Assembly (NCBI GenBank): GCA_030560485.1
Contig: JAKTTS010000249.1
Span: 1 to 22,087, forward strand
Source of the DNA: Ascoidea tarda (nom. inval.)
Lineage: Eukaryota; Ascomycota; Saccharomycetes; Ascoideales; Ascoideaceae
Length of the DNA stretch: 22,087 nt
Direction of reading: 5' to 3'
The notes beneath the pieces were generated by a model. That model did no database searches. It saw nothing but the letters and a program-made list of their open reading frames with translations, and was not told where the DNA came from. The first letter of the stretch is position 1; each line of letters opens with the position of its first letter. Of the stretch, positions 1-10,249 are shown in pieces. A program made the translations under genes and the position numbers.

Positions 1-260
1 CTTTATTGCTCTTAATTTGACTTGAAAATTTTGTATTTTGTATTCTACATATATTTCCTAATTACCTTTTCATCATTCTTGTTGGTTAATGTTTTATCAC
101 ACTTTTCATATTGCTAATTACGAATGTTCTAATGAATTTAATATTGAATCAATAATGTTGAAAAAAATCCTTTTTTCTTTCATATTTTTGTCATCATTCA
201 TTTGGGGTTTTCAATTTTATATAATTACATGGTCATTGTAACTTTCATAGTTATCTTCAT

Positions 261-295
261 ATTTATCTTTATTTTTATCTTTATTTTTATTTTTA
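261..295. repeat. short T-rich tandem repeat
   Basis: A pyrimidine-rich run built from 12-bp units like TTTATCTTTATT, degenerating to TTTTTA units at its right end. It lies in the AT-rich part of the gene-free region and probably reflects replication slippage. Confidence 0.5.
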
Positions 296-1526
296 TGTTG
301 ATATCTTTCTATCACTTGCTAAAATTTCATTTTTTTACTTTTCATTTTTTTTTTTTCATCATACCTATATACTATAGTGCTCTTTTCATAAGTTTTTACT
401 TCTTTTGGGGAGGTTTTCATGCTTTGTTTGGGGTTAGAATTTTAATGAAAATACAAATTTAACAATATATTTTATTTTATTTTATTTTTTGCTTTCTTAC
501 ATTACTGTAAATCCGTCTAATTAATTTACAAAATAAAAATAAAAATCAAAAACCAAATTGAAACCAATATAAACACAAGAAAAGGCATTTGAATTGATAA
601 GTTTCTGATACAAAAAGCAAAGATCAGTGATCATAAAACAAGAAAATTATCATTTAAAAATTAAATTGAATACAAAAGAATAAAAAAAAACACTCTGTAG
701 CAAATCGTAGTTTCTATGACCAATTTTTGTTCTGACTTAAAATGCTGCCAAACATTCAATGAAAATCTGCAAAGATCTATTAAATCTTAACCCCAATATC
801 ATTTAAATGATTCCAGCCTGCAAAATCAGAAGAACCAAACTTCAAGAACCACAACTGCAAGTTATTGTATTCTATACTGCGACATATTTGCTTCCTGAGC
901 CAAAACTCAATTAAATAACAACCTGAAATGAAGATAATATAAATAGACAAAATTAAAAAGAAAATGAAAACAAAAAAACAAAAAAACAAAAAAATATTTG
1001 GATAATATTCTCAAACCTAAATTTAAACAAAACCCATATCTCTTAAACAGAAATCTTCTCTTGAGCTGTCCTTAGTAAAAGGCACCATGAAATAACCTGC
1101 AAACAAACTGTTTTCATAAACAAAAAAATGGAACATAAGTTGTTCGCTAGAATGGGGAAAACATATTTGTGATCCACTGATTTTGCATCCTTTTAATCAA
1201 ATTCAGGTTTTAGCAGACTTTCTGTAGAAAAGGATAACTGTTACTGAAACTTTCGCAAACTTTGCATTTTGTTGTAAAGAATTTCATTCGCCAATGTGGC
1301 TCAAATGTTGTTCCTGAATAACCACAGCATTTTAACCGCTAATAGCTTGGAACAATTAAAAGCATACGCCAAACCATTAAGTTCACACTGCTTTAATCCT
1401 AAATCAAAATTCTCCTGATATTTGCATCGTCTTTCAATTTGACAAATCGCTTCCAATGGCAAAGTTCTTCTCAGATTCAATTGCACTTGATTTGAGAATG
1501 GAAGGAGAGATAAAATAAAAATTAAA

Positions 1527-2062
1527 CCAATTTTTGAATTGGAGAACTGGAGCCCAGGTCAATTTTTTTGTCTTTGAGCAAATCAGTTCACCAGAATTGT
1601 CTTAGGACATTGGAAATGTATATTGTTATATTGCTGTATTGCTATACCACAGATATGACGAATACCTGGATTTTGATAGCAAGACTTACCTCAGGAGTAT
1701 CAACTTTGATTCTTACCTAAAGCAATGTACATTGATTGTATCAGAATCAGCAGATTTTGAAACACTATGGGTCGAAGCTGTTCAAATACGATTCATTTGC
1801 AACATAATATTATTCCATGAATTCAGGTTGGTTTCAACCTGCAAACCGATGGTGGTTGGAATCAATTGCTGAGTTTTGCTTATATTTCAATTTGGGCCAA
1901 TGTGAATATATCTGAAGTGCCAACTTGAAGCCTTGGAAACATGTCGCTTCAGTTAACGATAACCAAGACCAAAGAAAGCTGTTCAATGCTCTTGGAAATA
2001 GTTGTGTTGCTGATCCAGAAAACATTCCACAAGGTGTCGAAAGTCCTGCTGGCTTTCGATAT
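1527..2062. other. segment with several strong hairpins, possible structured RNA
   Basis: Four inverted repeats lie in the GC-elevated part of the gene-free region. 1527-1542 is CCAATT, loop TTTG, AATTGG. 1547-1557 is CTGG, loop AGC, CCAG, followed at 1561 by AATTTTTTTG, a loose Sm-site-like run. 1824-1841 is CAGGTTG, loop GTTT, CAACCTG, a perfect 7-bp stem. 2034-2062 is a 10-bp stem (with two G-T pairs) centred on CGAAAG and CTTTCG. No match to U1, U2, U4, U5, U6, U3, RNase P or SRP RNA landmarks was recognised. Strand and boundaries are unknown, and hairpins alone do not prove a transcript. Confidence 0.25.
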
Positions 2063-2366
2063 GCTCATAATAAAGTTATTCCTCTATGGCAGTTGGAATT
2101 GGGTCCCAGTTACACATTTTCTGCTCCTTCTACTCACCTTTTCGCTTCCTGGTAGCAAATATAATTTATGTTTATTAATGGCCTTCCCCGAAGCTAGAAT
2201 GTTAAAAACAGTAAAACAAAAAAAAGATTAGCAATGATGTATAGAAAAATAGAAACAAAAAAAAAGTTATTGGATGTACCAATATATATATATGTAAACC
2301 TATTAAATAACCATAGTCAAATGTCTTGCAACTAACTTCACCCAGTTTTGTAGAATTAAAAAAAAT

Positions 2367-5300
2367 TCATTTGGGATTTGAGGCTGCCCAGTTAAACAAA
2401 CTATTATCAAAATTCATGTTCAGATCATTGTCAAAAAAAACACCCATATCGTGCAAAATGTTACTGTTCGAATCGTTGTTGGTGCTGTTATTATTAGGAG
2501 CACCTTGATCGTTGTTATTATTTGAATGTTGGTTATTATAAGTATTATGGCTGTTTGGGTTGAAGCTATTTTGATCAACTGTCTGATTATTTCGAAAGAA
2601 CTCATTTTGATTATTCATAATCAAACTTCTACTATTTGGTCTAAGATTACCATTCATAGGAGTGATATTGTTATTCGTGCTAATACTGTAAGACTTGTTT
2701 CCATTGGCTAAAACATTGTGATCATGATTTCCACCATTGTTCGAATTTTGTGTACTGGGCGTGTTTCCAACAGTGTTATATCCACTGTCTTTGAATTCAA
2801 AATTAAAATCAAAATCTTCTAGAGGAGGCAAACCTAATGATCCATCGGCAGCAAATTCGCCAAACAAGGTATGTTCAAAATCTGTGCTTATCCTATTGTT
2901 TGTTATATGGTTGTTGCTTCCGTTGTTTCCATTGACGTTATTGTTGTTGGAATTATTACTACCGTTATTACTGCTGCTATTGCTGCTAGAATTATTCTTA
3001 TTGAATCCCATGTTATTTTTATTTTGGTTATAGTTAATATTATTCACATTGAAATTGTTAATGTTTTGGTTCATGCCATTGAAATTATTTCCGAATCCTT
3101 TTTTACTAGACAACTGAAATTTCTCAGGATTTTGTGCAATAAACATGTTTTTCTGGTTATATGCATTGAAATTTTGACTCTGATTTTGGTTTTGGTTTTG
3201 GTTTTGATTTTGATTTTGACTAAATTGACTATTTAAAATACCATCACTATTATAATTGGTGTATGTATTTTGATTTACATTTCGATTGTTGTTGTCAAAA
3301 CTGTTTTGATTATTATTTCTATTATCAAAAAATGACGCATCAAATGAATTGAACATACCATTTCCCGAACTATTAATATTCTCCGGCTTCTGGCTATTAA
3401 TTGAGTTTGGTATAGGATTACTATCACTGAGACTTGATGGGGATAAAGCAGGTTGATTGTGAGAGGGAGGTTGGAACTTTCTTTGCTGCGAAATGGTAGT
3501 TTGCATTGGTGAAGGCGAAGGAGATGAGAAATTTTGAGATAAATTTCCTTCTAGTATTAAATGACTAGGCTGAGGAGAAGGAGGTGGTGCTGGTTGTGTT
3601 GGCATTGGAATGATATTAGAATTTTGTTGAATTGTTTTGTTTTTTTCAAGAGTTATGGGAATTGTTACATTTGTTTTTGGAGGTGCCATGATAGTAGTAA
3701 CATCTATTGTCTTTCTAAGAGGTGATTTCTTCTTCACCAGTTTTGAGTTTCTATTATTAACAATGGAATTTATGTAATTACCAGTTGAAGCACTTTTGGG
3801 AGGTTGCAAAATTGCTTGAATTGCCTCATCCAAAAAGTTTATACAGTTATGAGATAAACAACCAGGTAAACCAATTGAGGTTTCTCTTCTTAAATCATTA
3901 ATTACAGTGGTCAATAATGTCTTGCTTTCCTGAAATAGGTTACCACCTCTAGCATACTCCAAAGCTCCCTTTGCACCCATTAAACTCAATCTTGATCTTA
4001 CTCTTGGTAAATTTACTGGAATTGGAGGAAAATAATTTTTTTGAGTACTAAGAAAATTGGTTATATTTAAAATGATGTTTGTAGACTGCTGAATTGTTAT
4101 ATAAGCTGCAGAGCCCCTTGAATTGTAGATTTCTGAAGCCAAGTTCGGAAGATAAATAAGCATTCTTGCTTCGTAATATAGAATAATTAGACTTAGGATT
4201 TTGAAATTCAAGTTTTGGAATTCGTTGTTTTTGAGTAGGCCATTGACATCTAATTCGAATTTTAAAGTTGGAGGTAAATCGCGTCTCCAGTTATCAAGCA
4301 AATTTTCATGAATAATACAAGTCTTATCCAAAGAACTTAAAGCAACACCACCTCTTTTGAATATCGTATCGACAATATTACCTAGGATTTTGGAAAATCT
4401 CATTACAGCCAATGCTAAATTGCAAACTTTTCCCACCAAGGGCAATTTACTATTGTTGATTATGAGGACATTAATATTATTGTCATCGCTAAGATTGTCA
4501 TTTGAAAATGGCAATGCGCATTCTATTTCGTAATCTTTTAGTAGTCTAGGAACACCCAACTGCAAAGCAGAAAAGACATCTAGAGAATATATACACCAAA
4601 ACAAGATTCTTCTTTCACTTTGTAGAAACTTTGAAACAGTTGAGCCATTTGTACCTAAAACAGCTGAAGGACATCTATGCAATCTAAGCTGTTGAGCCAT
4701 ACTTATGACTTTACCTCTTAAAAGGTATGTGGAGTCAGCATCTCCAATGTTGACGCAGTATAATAAGGCTAGAGTTAATATTTGAAGAGATTGTATGGAG
4801 CTAGACTTGACAATGGAGGAGCTAATAAACTGGTGAATTAAATTGTCATAGTATCTTAGCATTTGGGCAGTTGAATCGTTTTCATTGAGTTTGTTTGTAT
4901 TTGATTGGCTATTGATTGAGGAGTTTAGGAAATTGAGAGAGGAGTTGGGACTTAGAGTGTTTGTTTCAATTTCTGGGTTATTTAGATTTGCGATTCCTGT
5001 GTTTATGAATTTTAAAGTAGAGGGTTTATTGTTGTTGTTATTGTTGTTATTAAAAGCAGAGCCATTTGAAGAATTTTTAAGAGAATCATATTTGCTGTTG
5101 CTTCTTTTACCAAGCATCGCTAGGCTTAAAACAAGGACTAGGATAGCACCAAATTTTTCATCGTGAAACATTGAATTATCATTGAATTTCATTTCAAGGG
5201 ATTTTGTTAATTTTACATAATATTTAAGAAAATGGTTTTGATCAATGATGGGGAGGATCATGCCCCATTCTTGGAAATAAAAGGTGATTAATTGATCTAG

Positions 5301-6773
5301 GTCTATTCTTTTTGGTAGTTTTAGATTTGTAAAAAACAAGTATGATTCTGATTTTGTTATGTTATTGAAATTTATGTTTTTAATATTTATCATGTTGTGG
5401 TCATTATCATTGTTGTTATTGTTGTTGTTATTGTTATTGCCGCTGTTGCTGTTGTTATTATTTGAAAAAGAGGTTGATTTGTACTGTTCTTTTAAAAGAG
5501 CTATTGATTTAGCGGCTAAGAAAGCTGGTTTTGAGTTTAGGCCATGAAAATCGCAGATTTTTGCAATTAAGGAAGGAATGAACAACGTTTCTTCAGTGGA
5601 TCTTGGAATAGATAAGGCGACAAGATTGGTTAGGACATTTTTGGCGTTATTTTTCTCTGATTTGGAAGAGCGAATGGCTAGAGCAGCTTCAATTCCTGGA
5701 GCTTCAGTTTGTTCAAAACTAATGTCGTGAAAGTTTGGAGGATTCAGAGAATTTTGAGAGGAGTTGGGGGGGATAAAATGGTTTTGTTTAAATCTGTGAT
5801 TATGAGAGAGAGGGTTGTGGTTGTTGAAGTTGTTTGAATCGGAAAAGGATATTAGGGAAGCAACATCGTCAGCATCTTCTTCATCAGTGAGCATACCTGC
5901 GTCGATATTGACAGAACCAGCGATTGAAACAGGTCTTTCGTGGACCGAATGGGGATAAGATGCACAGCAATTGCAGCCAGCATGATGAGGTTCATGGCTA
6001 TGAAGGAAACCTTTGCTTATTGCATCGCAGGGAGGGTTTGTTTTCTCTAGAAGATGAAGGTTTTTTGAGTTCAAAAGGTTTGTGTTGGTTTCATCGATTT
6101 CTTCTTTTATGGATGGGTTTTGGAGTACCGAATCGGGGGCACTGAGGGAGTTATTTATGTCGATGTTGATGTTGTTTGGTGTGATTATGTTATTGGAGGA
6201 AGAGATGTTATTTGAAATGTGATTTAGGGTGTTATTTTGAGTATTAGGGAGGTTATTTTTGATATTGGTGTTGATATCAGAGTTATTGATTAGATTGTTT
6301 GAGTTGATATTAGGGTTAGAGATTTGATTTGAGTTATTTATATTGTTTATGTCATTTATGCTATTGTTGTTTTTGTTGTTGTTATTGTTGGCGGTGGTGT
6401 TTTTGCTCAAATTATTTTGGTTATTATTTTGGTCAGCTTTGGCTAGGAGTTCCATTTGTTCGTCTCTTAGATCCAATAGAGCTAACAATTTTTTGTTCTC
6501 AGCTTCGAGCTCTCTTACTCTTTCTTCCAAGGTTTCTGTATAACCTCTAGGAAAGGCCCTTCTGGAGAGTCTATCAGAGATTTTGCATTCAAAACCAACG
6601 GCAGCACATTGAGAGCATTGGGGTCTTTTACCATCACATCTTGTTTTCTTTGATCTACATCGATCACAAGCTTGGGCGACTCGTTCAGTGTGAGAGCCTG
6701 GAGTCCTTATGACTTTGCACTTTTGGGGTTTTGAAGTTGACGTTGACGTTGAAGTTTTGACTAGTTTACTCAT
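2367..6773 (-). CDS. CAT8: Cat8-type Zn2Cys6 transcriptional activator of gluconeogenic genes
   Basis: A 1468-residue nuclear regulator (S. cerevisiae Cat8 is about 1430). The Zn2Cys6 DNA-binding domain has cysteines 36, 39, 46, 53, 56 and 63 within the Cat8 hallmark [20 protein letters not shown], followed by the conserved [20 protein letters not shown] leucine-rich dimerisation helix at about 78-112. A fungal transcription factor middle domain spans about 640-1010, including [17 protein letters not shown] and [19 protein letters not shown], both near-identical to Cat8. Long Asn-rich linkers separate the parts. Acidic-hydrophobic patches near 1314 and the last 25 residues (ending [10 protein letters not shown], compare LFQWQNAK in S. 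cerevisiae) are probably activation regions. In S. cerevisiae, Snf1 activates Cat8 and Mig1 represses its gene. Here ATGGGG at 7069-7074, about 300 bp upstream after an A-run, is a near-match to a Mig1 site. The start is an ATG; the stop is TGA. Confidence 0.93.
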   Translation of the reverse strand: MSKLVKTSTSTSTSKPQKCKVIRTPGSHTERVAQACDRCRSKKTRCDGKRPQCSQCAAVGFECKISDRLSRRAFPRGYTETLEERVRELEAENKKLLALLDLRDEQMELLAKADQNNNQNNLSKNTTANNNNNKNNNSINDINNINNSNQISNPNINSNNLINNSDINTNIKNNLPNTQNNTLNHISNNISSSNNIITPNNINIDINNSLSAPDSVLQNPSIKEEIDETNTNLLNSKNLHLLEKTNPPCDAISKGFLHSHEPHHAGCNCCASYPHSVHERPVSIAGSVNIDAGMLTDEEDADDVASLISFSDSNNFNNHNPLSHNHRFKQNHFIPPNSSQNSLNPPNFHDISFEQTEAPGIEAALAIRSSKSEKNNAKNVLTNLVALSIPRSTEETLFIPSLIAKICDFHGLNSKPAFLAAKSIALLKEQYKSTSFSNNNNSNSGNNNNNNNNNNDNDHNMINIKNINFNNITKSESYLFFTNLKLPKRIDLDQLITFYFQEWGMILPIIDQNHFLKYYVKLTKSLEMKFNDNSMFHDEKFGAILVLVLSLAMLGKRSNSKYDSLKNSSNGSAFNNNNNNNNKPSTLKFINTGIANLNNPEIETNTLSPNSSLNFLNSSINSQSNTNKLNENDSTAQMLRYYDNLIHQFISSSIVKSSSIQSLQILTLALLYCVNIGDADSTYLLRGKVISMAQQLRLHRCPSAVLGTNGSTVSKFLQSERRILFWCIYSLDVFSALQLGVPRLLKDYEIECALPFSNDNLSDDNNINVLIINNSKLPLVGKVCNLALAVMRFSKILGNIVDTIFKRGGVALSSLDKTCIIHENLLDNWRRDLPPTLKFELDVNGLLKNNEFQNLNFKILSLIILYYEARMLIYLPNLASEIYNSRGSAAYITIQQSTNIILNITNFLSTQKNYFPPIPVNLPRVRSRLSLMGAKGALEYARGGNLFQESKTLLTTVINDLRRETSIGLPGCLSHNCINFLDEAIQAILQPPKSASTGNYINSIVNNRNSKLVKKKSPLRKTIDVTTIMAPPKTNVTIPITLEKNKTIQQNSNIIPMPTQPAPPPSPQPSHLILEGNLSQNFSSPSPSPMQTTISQQRKFQPPSHNQPALSPSSLSDSNPIPNSINSQKPENINSSGNGMFNSFDASFFDNRNNNQNSFDNNNRNVNQNTYTNYNSDGILNSQFSQNQNQNQNQNQNQSQNFNAYNQKNMFIAQNPEKFQLSSKKGFGNNFNGMNQNINNFNVNNINYNQNKNNMGFNKNNSSSNSSSNNGSNNSNNNNVNGNNGSNNHITNNRISTDFEHTLFGEFAADGSLGLPPLEDFDFNFEFKDSGYNTVGNTPSTQNSNNGGNHDHNVLANGNKSYSISTNNNITPMNGNLRPNSRSLIMNNQNEFFRNNQTVDQNSFNPNSHNTYNNQHSNNNNDQGAPNNNSTNNDSNSNILHDMGVFFDNDLNMNFDNSLFNWAASNPK
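3180..3220 (-). repeat. in-frame Gln-Asn hexanucleotide repeat inside CAT8
   Basis: Six-base units TTTTGG or TTTTGA on the plus strand encode about seven Gln-Asn dipeptides in the CAT8 C-terminal half. It is one of many Asn-rich low-complexity tracts in this protein. Slippage would change length without breaking the frame. Confidence 0.7.
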
Positions 6774-6867
6774 GAATTAAGAAAGACGATAACATGAATT
6801 GATTTAAAAGGATTAAACAAAGATTGGAATAAACTGAGTGGAGTATGAGGAAATGACAATGAAATTG

Positions 6868-6908
6868 GAATAAATTGAAATAAATTGAAATAAATTGAAA
6901 TAAATTGA
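6868..6908. repeat. 10-bp tandem repeat upstream of CAT8
   Basis: Four head-to-tail copies of TAAATTGAAA-type units, the last slightly diverged, lie 95-135 bp upstream of the CAT8 start, within its likely leader or core promoter. The period equals about one helical turn. Confidence 0.7.
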
Positions 6909-7136
6909 TATGGATTGAAGTAGAATGTGAAAGGAAAAGAAAAAAATATCTCAATAAGAAAAGAAGTAAATAATCACAATAATAGAAGAAAAAAAACAGT
7001 GAATAATGAGTCAAAGAGAAACAAAAACAAGATTTGAGAAAGAAACAAAAAACAAAAAAATCAAAAAAATGGGGTTACGGAGTATTTAAATGAAGTAAGC
7101 AGTTTGGAGATAGCCACTAATAAAGGCAGTAAGCAA

Positions 7137-7177
7137 TTTAAGATAATTTAAGACAATTTAAAGTAATGCAAGACAGG
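7137..7177. repeat. second 10-bp period AT-rich repeat upstream of CAT8
   Basis: Units such as AATTTAAGAC, AATTTAAGAT and AATTTAAAGT recur every 10 bp for about four degenerate copies. They lie at the edge of the GC-rich island, about 370 bp upstream of the CAT8 start. Confidence 0.5.
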
Positions 7178-7319
7178 TTAAAGTTAGGTTTTGGAGCAGA
7201 TTGAACAAAAAAGAGAAAAGAGAAGACAGAAAAGACAAAGAAGGAGATGAGGTATAAAAGAAATGGCGTCGGTGATCCAGCGGAAGCACCACCGGCCGCT
7301 GTGGGCACGGGACCGCCGC

Positions 7320-7460
7320 AGATGCTGGATGCACCGGCACCCTCTCGACTTACAGGAAGCACCAGCCACAGTAAAGCGGCGAATCACGCGCGTCCGATTG
7401 GCTCATGCTCCTCGTCCTCGCTTCTCTGCCACCGCCACAGAACGGGCACATCCAGCATCT
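7320..7460. repeat. 12-bp inverted repeat in the CAT8 promoter island
   Basis: AGATGCTGGATG at 7320-7331 is the exact reverse complement of CATCCAGCATCT at 7449-7460. The arms are separated by 117 bp of GC-rich DNA holding the ATTGG box. It could be two oppositely oriented copies of one binding site. Confidence 0.6.
7397..7401 (-). promoter_or_regulatory. CCAAT box candidate (CAT8 island)
   Basis: GATTGGC on the plus strand reads CCAATC toward CAT8. CCAAT is the core bound by the HAP2/3/5 complex, which activates respiratory genes in yeasts. A five-base match is weak alone, but the same box occurs in the other two GC-rich islands. Confidence 0.35.
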
Positions 7461-7803
7461 AGCGTGAGTCGTGCTCCAGGCCGGGTCAGCCCTATCTGGC
7501 CAAGTCCTGTGCTCCTGCGTACACAAGCAGGCCGCGCCTGTAAGCACAGAAAAGCGCGTTCCCGGACAAAAAAACAGCTTCCCGGTAGTGGTACTAGCCC
7601 AAAACGGTGTTCGGAGTTTTCGAGGTGGGGGCTTCTTGGGCTGCAGGTTGTGTATGCATATGCGGTGTTTCTGCAGACATGAAGTGACCCGCGCTATCTG
7701 CTCGAATAAAAGCTGCCTTTGTATTATCGCTACATGAATTGATTAGTTAGCAGTTGAATTGACTAGTGAGCAGATGAACCTCTGTGGAGAACGCTCTTTG
7801 ATC

Positions 7804-9426
7804 TCAGTTGCCTTTGGAGTGGTCGCTCTTCAACTGACAGGCGTATTTCGCAGTGTCCTCAGCTCTTCGTCTGCCCTCAATGAACTCCATCATCTCACTG
7901 TATGTTTGTGGAATCACTGTGCAGTATCCTGGAACGCCTGCCTTGTTTTCCTCTGAGTCTCTGGGAACAAAAAAAGAATAGATAAAGGACCCACTTTGTG
8001 TCTTTTCACTGTCACCCAATCCTCTCACTGTGGTGTCCACTTTCACCTGAATAACTGTTCCTGGTCTTGATAAGAAGTCCGTTGGATCTGTAGTGAGAAC
8101 ATTTGCTGAAACCAAATCAAGATGTTTCAATTCTTTATTGATTACTTCATCATCCATTTTTCCGGCTTCACTGGTACCACCACTTTCTTGTGAGGCCAAA
8201 TCAGACTCATGGATATGTTCAGTATAGCAAACTGCTGAATCCATATACAACACTGACCCAACTGGAACTGGTGTTTTAAATGTAGTGCTATCTAATGAGA
8301 TAAACCTTGGTGGAGCATGAGCAAATGCTGCTGCACAACAGTACGCCAATTCAAAGGTTTGTCTTAGCAAATATCCACCAAATATCATATATGAATGTCT
8401 GTTTCTATACTGTGGTTGCATAAACAATGTTGATCCAACTTTAGTATCCCTCATGAATTTTATGTTTCCAATTTTCTTCTCTTTATTACCATGAATATCA
8501 ATGCTACCGTTGTCGTATTCCTTTTCCAATTCTTTTGAAACTGACCATAATTTATGAATTAACGCAGACTCCTTTGGCGTGGGAATCGTCTTGTTTAAAT
8601 TAGCTGTAGCCGCTCTTAGTTTCTTTTCTGAATTATGTGATTCTGCTCTTCTAAAATCCACCCATTCTTCGGGCGTTAATGGCAAAAAATGATTCACTGC
8701 AAATGATTTATGTGTCTCTGGGTTTCTAGCAACAAAGGTGAAATTAGCTGTCAATATAACATCGTCCTCTTTGATCATATCCTCGGTAATTTCGCCATTG
8801 AGTTCCAACGCTGCTTTGTGATCCAACGCCTTGATTGTAATCTCCATCGATGATCTACCAACCCATGTAACATACCCAGCTAATACAACATTAGTCTTGC
8901 TAATCTCATCAATTCTTTTGGTCATATAAATTCGGTCCACTGACGCTGTGACTATCATTGGCTCAGCTGGCGAACAATGCTTGTATGCAATTCTACCAGA
9001 TAACGCATCCAAATCTTGAAACAACTGTCCAACTCTTAATCTGCCAAACGCATTGATGTACGCATCACAGAGATATGAATCGTCCTTGAAGGGCAAAACC
9101 AAATATGAAAAGGAATCCTTTCTCGTTTTCTCCGATATTTTAAATGATCCGGCAGTCTTGTACGAAAACGAATCCAAAACCTTTCCCTTTGCCAATTGTC
9201 GTTTTCTTTCATTCAATGCTTCTAGCCAGGTGGCTCTCTTGGGCAATGTATTGATACGACGCTGTGCATCAATTATATCGGAGAGAATTGTGTTGGCTGC
9301 ATCCACATTTTCTGATGCTCGATTTAAAAACTGGCTATCACTGTGGTCAACTGAGAAAAACCGTAAAATTGGCTGTCTGGTTTTGTATAAGACATTGATT
9401 GGTATTTTCAGATTTCGAGCCAACAT
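7804..9426 (-). CDS. mitochondrial acyl-CoA thioesterase, ACOT9-type double hotdog
   Basis: A 540-residue protein with two hotdog-fold domains, the architecture of mitochondrial acyl-CoA thioesterases of the ACOT9 family, which hydrolyse acyl-CoA to free acid and CoA. The first domain spans about 105-270 (DAYINAFGRLRVGQLFQDLD at 121-140). The second spans about 335-490 and contains NRHSYMIFGGYLLRQTFELA, close to the family's N-x-IFGG-x-LMR motif. The start chosen is the first ATG (9426). It opens a basic, hydroxyl-bearing, acid-free leader (MLARNLKIPINVLYKTRQ) that looks like a mitochondrial targeting sequence. A longer frame to 9549 exists only with a TTG start and adds an unrelated hydrophobic stretch. 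I know of no close S. cerevisiae counterpart; other yeasts and filamentous fungi have one. The substrate chain length cannot be read from the sequence. Confidence 0.88.
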   Translation of the reverse strand: MLARNLKIPINVLYKTRQPILRFFSVDHSDSQFLNRASENVDAANTILSDIIDAQRRINTLPKRATWLEALNERKRQLAKGKVLDSFSYKTAGSFKISEKTRKDSFSYLVLPFKDDSYLCDAYINAFGRLRVGQLFQDLDALSGRIAYKHCSPAEPMIVTASVDRIYMTKRIDEISKTNVVLAGYVTWVGRSSMEITIKALDHKAALELNGEITEDMIKEDDVILTANFTFVARNPETHKSFAVNHFLPLTPEEWVDFRRAESHNSEKKLRAATANLNKTIPTPKESALIHKLWSVSKELEKEYDNGSIDIHGNKEKKIGNIKFMRDTKVGSTLFMQPQYRNRHSYMIFGGYLLRQTFELAYCCAAAFAHAPPRFISLDSTTFKTPVPVGSVLYMDSAVCYTEHIHESDLASQESGGTSEAGKMDDEVINKELKHLDLVSANVLTTDPTDFLSRPGTVIQVKVDTTVRGLGDSEKTQSGSFIYSFFVPRDSEENKAGVPGYCTVIPQTYSEMMEFIEGRRRAEDTAKYACQLKSDHSKGN

Positions 9427-9874
9427 ATTAATAACAACGACAGATGATGTGGATGTAAACAATATGAATAATATGAATATGGATATGGATATGAAGGTTA
9501 TTTGTGATTGTAGAATTAACAAACCGCAGTTGAAATGAGAGATTATCAATACAATTTATAGGAAACCGCGATAAGGTTTGATCCAACTCATCCACACAAG
9601 GAATGGGTTTTGTCTGGTTGGTTTCAATTTTTTGACTCACAATCTATATCCGATTATGCGCACCGAACACTGAGCGATATGTGGAAGATAGCAAAATAGC
9701 AGAAGCTGCCAAATGACAAAACCAGCACTATCGTACAAATAAAACAGCGCAATAGCCATAGATCTCGATAAAAGATGCCCCATCGAAAGAGAAGCAAAAA
9801 AGAGAAGCAAAAAGAGACACAATCCCCTTCAGGCATCCAAATCCGGATAGCACCGAGCGGCGGATTGCTCGTAG

Positions 9875-9892
9875 CCGTACACCTCAGTACGG
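9875..9892. repeat. inverted repeat CCGTAC-N6-GTACGG
   Basis: Perfect 6-bp arms around a 6-bp spacer in the thioesterase-TAF8 island. CCG and CGG ends are typical of binuclear zinc cluster sites, so a dimeric Zn2Cys6 regulator is a plausible reader. It could also form a small hairpin. Confidence 0.4.
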
Positions 9893-10074
9893 TTCGAACT
9901 CAAACGACCTGTTACGTCGTCGTTACGGCACACGCCCACGGAGCACTCACGAAACGCCGAGAAGAGCAAAGAGACTCTCTAAGCGGGATACCTGTTCCAG
10001 TCGGGAAATCTGCGTTATAATTGAGATGCAACGCAGAAAAAACCCTCCACCAGCGGGCGCTTTTCCATTTCCCG

Positions 10075-10079
10075 ATTGG
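10075..10079 (-). promoter_or_regulatory. CCAAT box candidate (thioesterase-TAF8 island)
   Basis: GATTGGG on the plus strand gives CCAATC on the minus strand, the same orientation relative to the thioesterase as the CAT8 island box has to CAT8. It lies about 650 bp from the thioesterase start and 175 bp from TAF8. Confidence 0.3.
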
Positions 10080-10201
10080 GCGTGGAGACCTCTGCCACTA
10101 CCCGGCCGTCGTCCCATGGGTGATTTGCTGGAGAACGAAAGCAATATCCACTGAACAGATCCATCCTCCTTCCCAAACCTCCACTGGCAACTGTTCCATC
10201 A

Positions 10202-10213
10202 ATGGATGAATAG
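10202..10213 (+). other. upstream ORF before TAF8 (Met-Asp-Glu-stop)
   Basis: A three-codon frame ends 36 bases before the TAF8 ATG. A second upstream ATG at 10206, in another frame, stays open to a TAA at 10350-10352 and so reads across the TAF8 start. If transcription begins left of 10202, both would reduce TAF8 translation; if it begins between 10209 and 10249 neither matters. The transcription start is unknown. Confidence 0.35.
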
Positions 10214-10249
10214 ACTGCTCTGCAAATTGATCTGGATACTCTTTGAATC

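Larger units (their letters stand above)
1..2366. other. gene-free region left of CAT8
   Basis: No open reading frame here exceeds about 100 codons and none resembles a known family. The first kilobase is very AT-rich (13 G/C in bases 1-60) with long T tracts. From about 1040, and clearly in 1540-2160, composition rises to near 40% G/C (25 of 60 in 1921-1980 and in 1981-2040), unlike a typical AT-rich 3' flank. CAT8 ends at 2367 reading leftward, so part of this is its 3' flank. The rest may be the promoter of a gene beyond the left edge, an unrecognised RNA gene, or decayed coding sequence. Nothing seen decides between these. Confidence 0.6.
6774..7803. promoter_or_regulatory. CAT8 upstream region with GC-rich island
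   Basis: This gap lies between the CAT8 start and the stop of the thioesterase gene; both genes read leftward. The 480 bp nearest CAT8 are AT-rich, probably the leader and core promoter, with A tracts and 10-bp repeats. From about 7255 to 7680 composition flips: 189 of 300 bases in 7261-7560 are G/C by hand count, against 14-16 of 60 in flanking lines. The island holds an ATTGG box (7397-7401), a 12-bp inverted repeat and GTGGGG at 7625-7630, a partial Mig1-type core. A 139-codon reading frame through it (7263-7682) is Arg-rich, resembles nothing and is taken as a by-product of GC content. Island function is inferred from position. Confidence 0.6.
9427..10249. promoter_or_regulatory. divergent promoter between thioesterase and TAF8, with GC-rich island
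   Basis: An 823-bp head-to-head intergenic region. About 9830-10200 forms a GC-rich island (71 of 120 bases in 9841-9960 are G/C by hand count), flanked by AT-rich DNA. It contains CCGTAC-N6-GTACGG, TACCCGG near 10097 (close to a Reb1 core but lacking the first T), and an ATTGG box at 10075-10079. No TATA box is convincing for either gene. Confidence 0.6.

Noticed and set aside
1683-1700. ACTTACCT, like the 5' end of U1 snRNA
   Set aside because: The following sequence lacks the U1 stem-loop I with its conserved loop, and the match is only eight bases.
1639-2231. Three small plus-strand ORFs (77, 76 and 96 codons) left of CAT8
   Set aside because: They overlap or break one another, show no motif and match no family I know; treated as chance frames.
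7263-7682. 139-codon ORF in the CAT8 island
   Set aside because: Arg-rich composition follows from the GC content, other frames of the island are also open, and no family resemblance is seen.
9427-9549. N-terminal extension of the thioesterase with a hydrophobic stretch
   Set aside because: It needs a TTG start. The first ATG (9426) opens a normal-looking mitochondrial leader.
9880-9905. GGTTCGAACTC, resembling a tRNA B box
   Set aside because: The flanking bases do not form a T stem (a C-A mismatch and only G-T next to the loop), and no anticodon arm or acceptor stem is present upstream.
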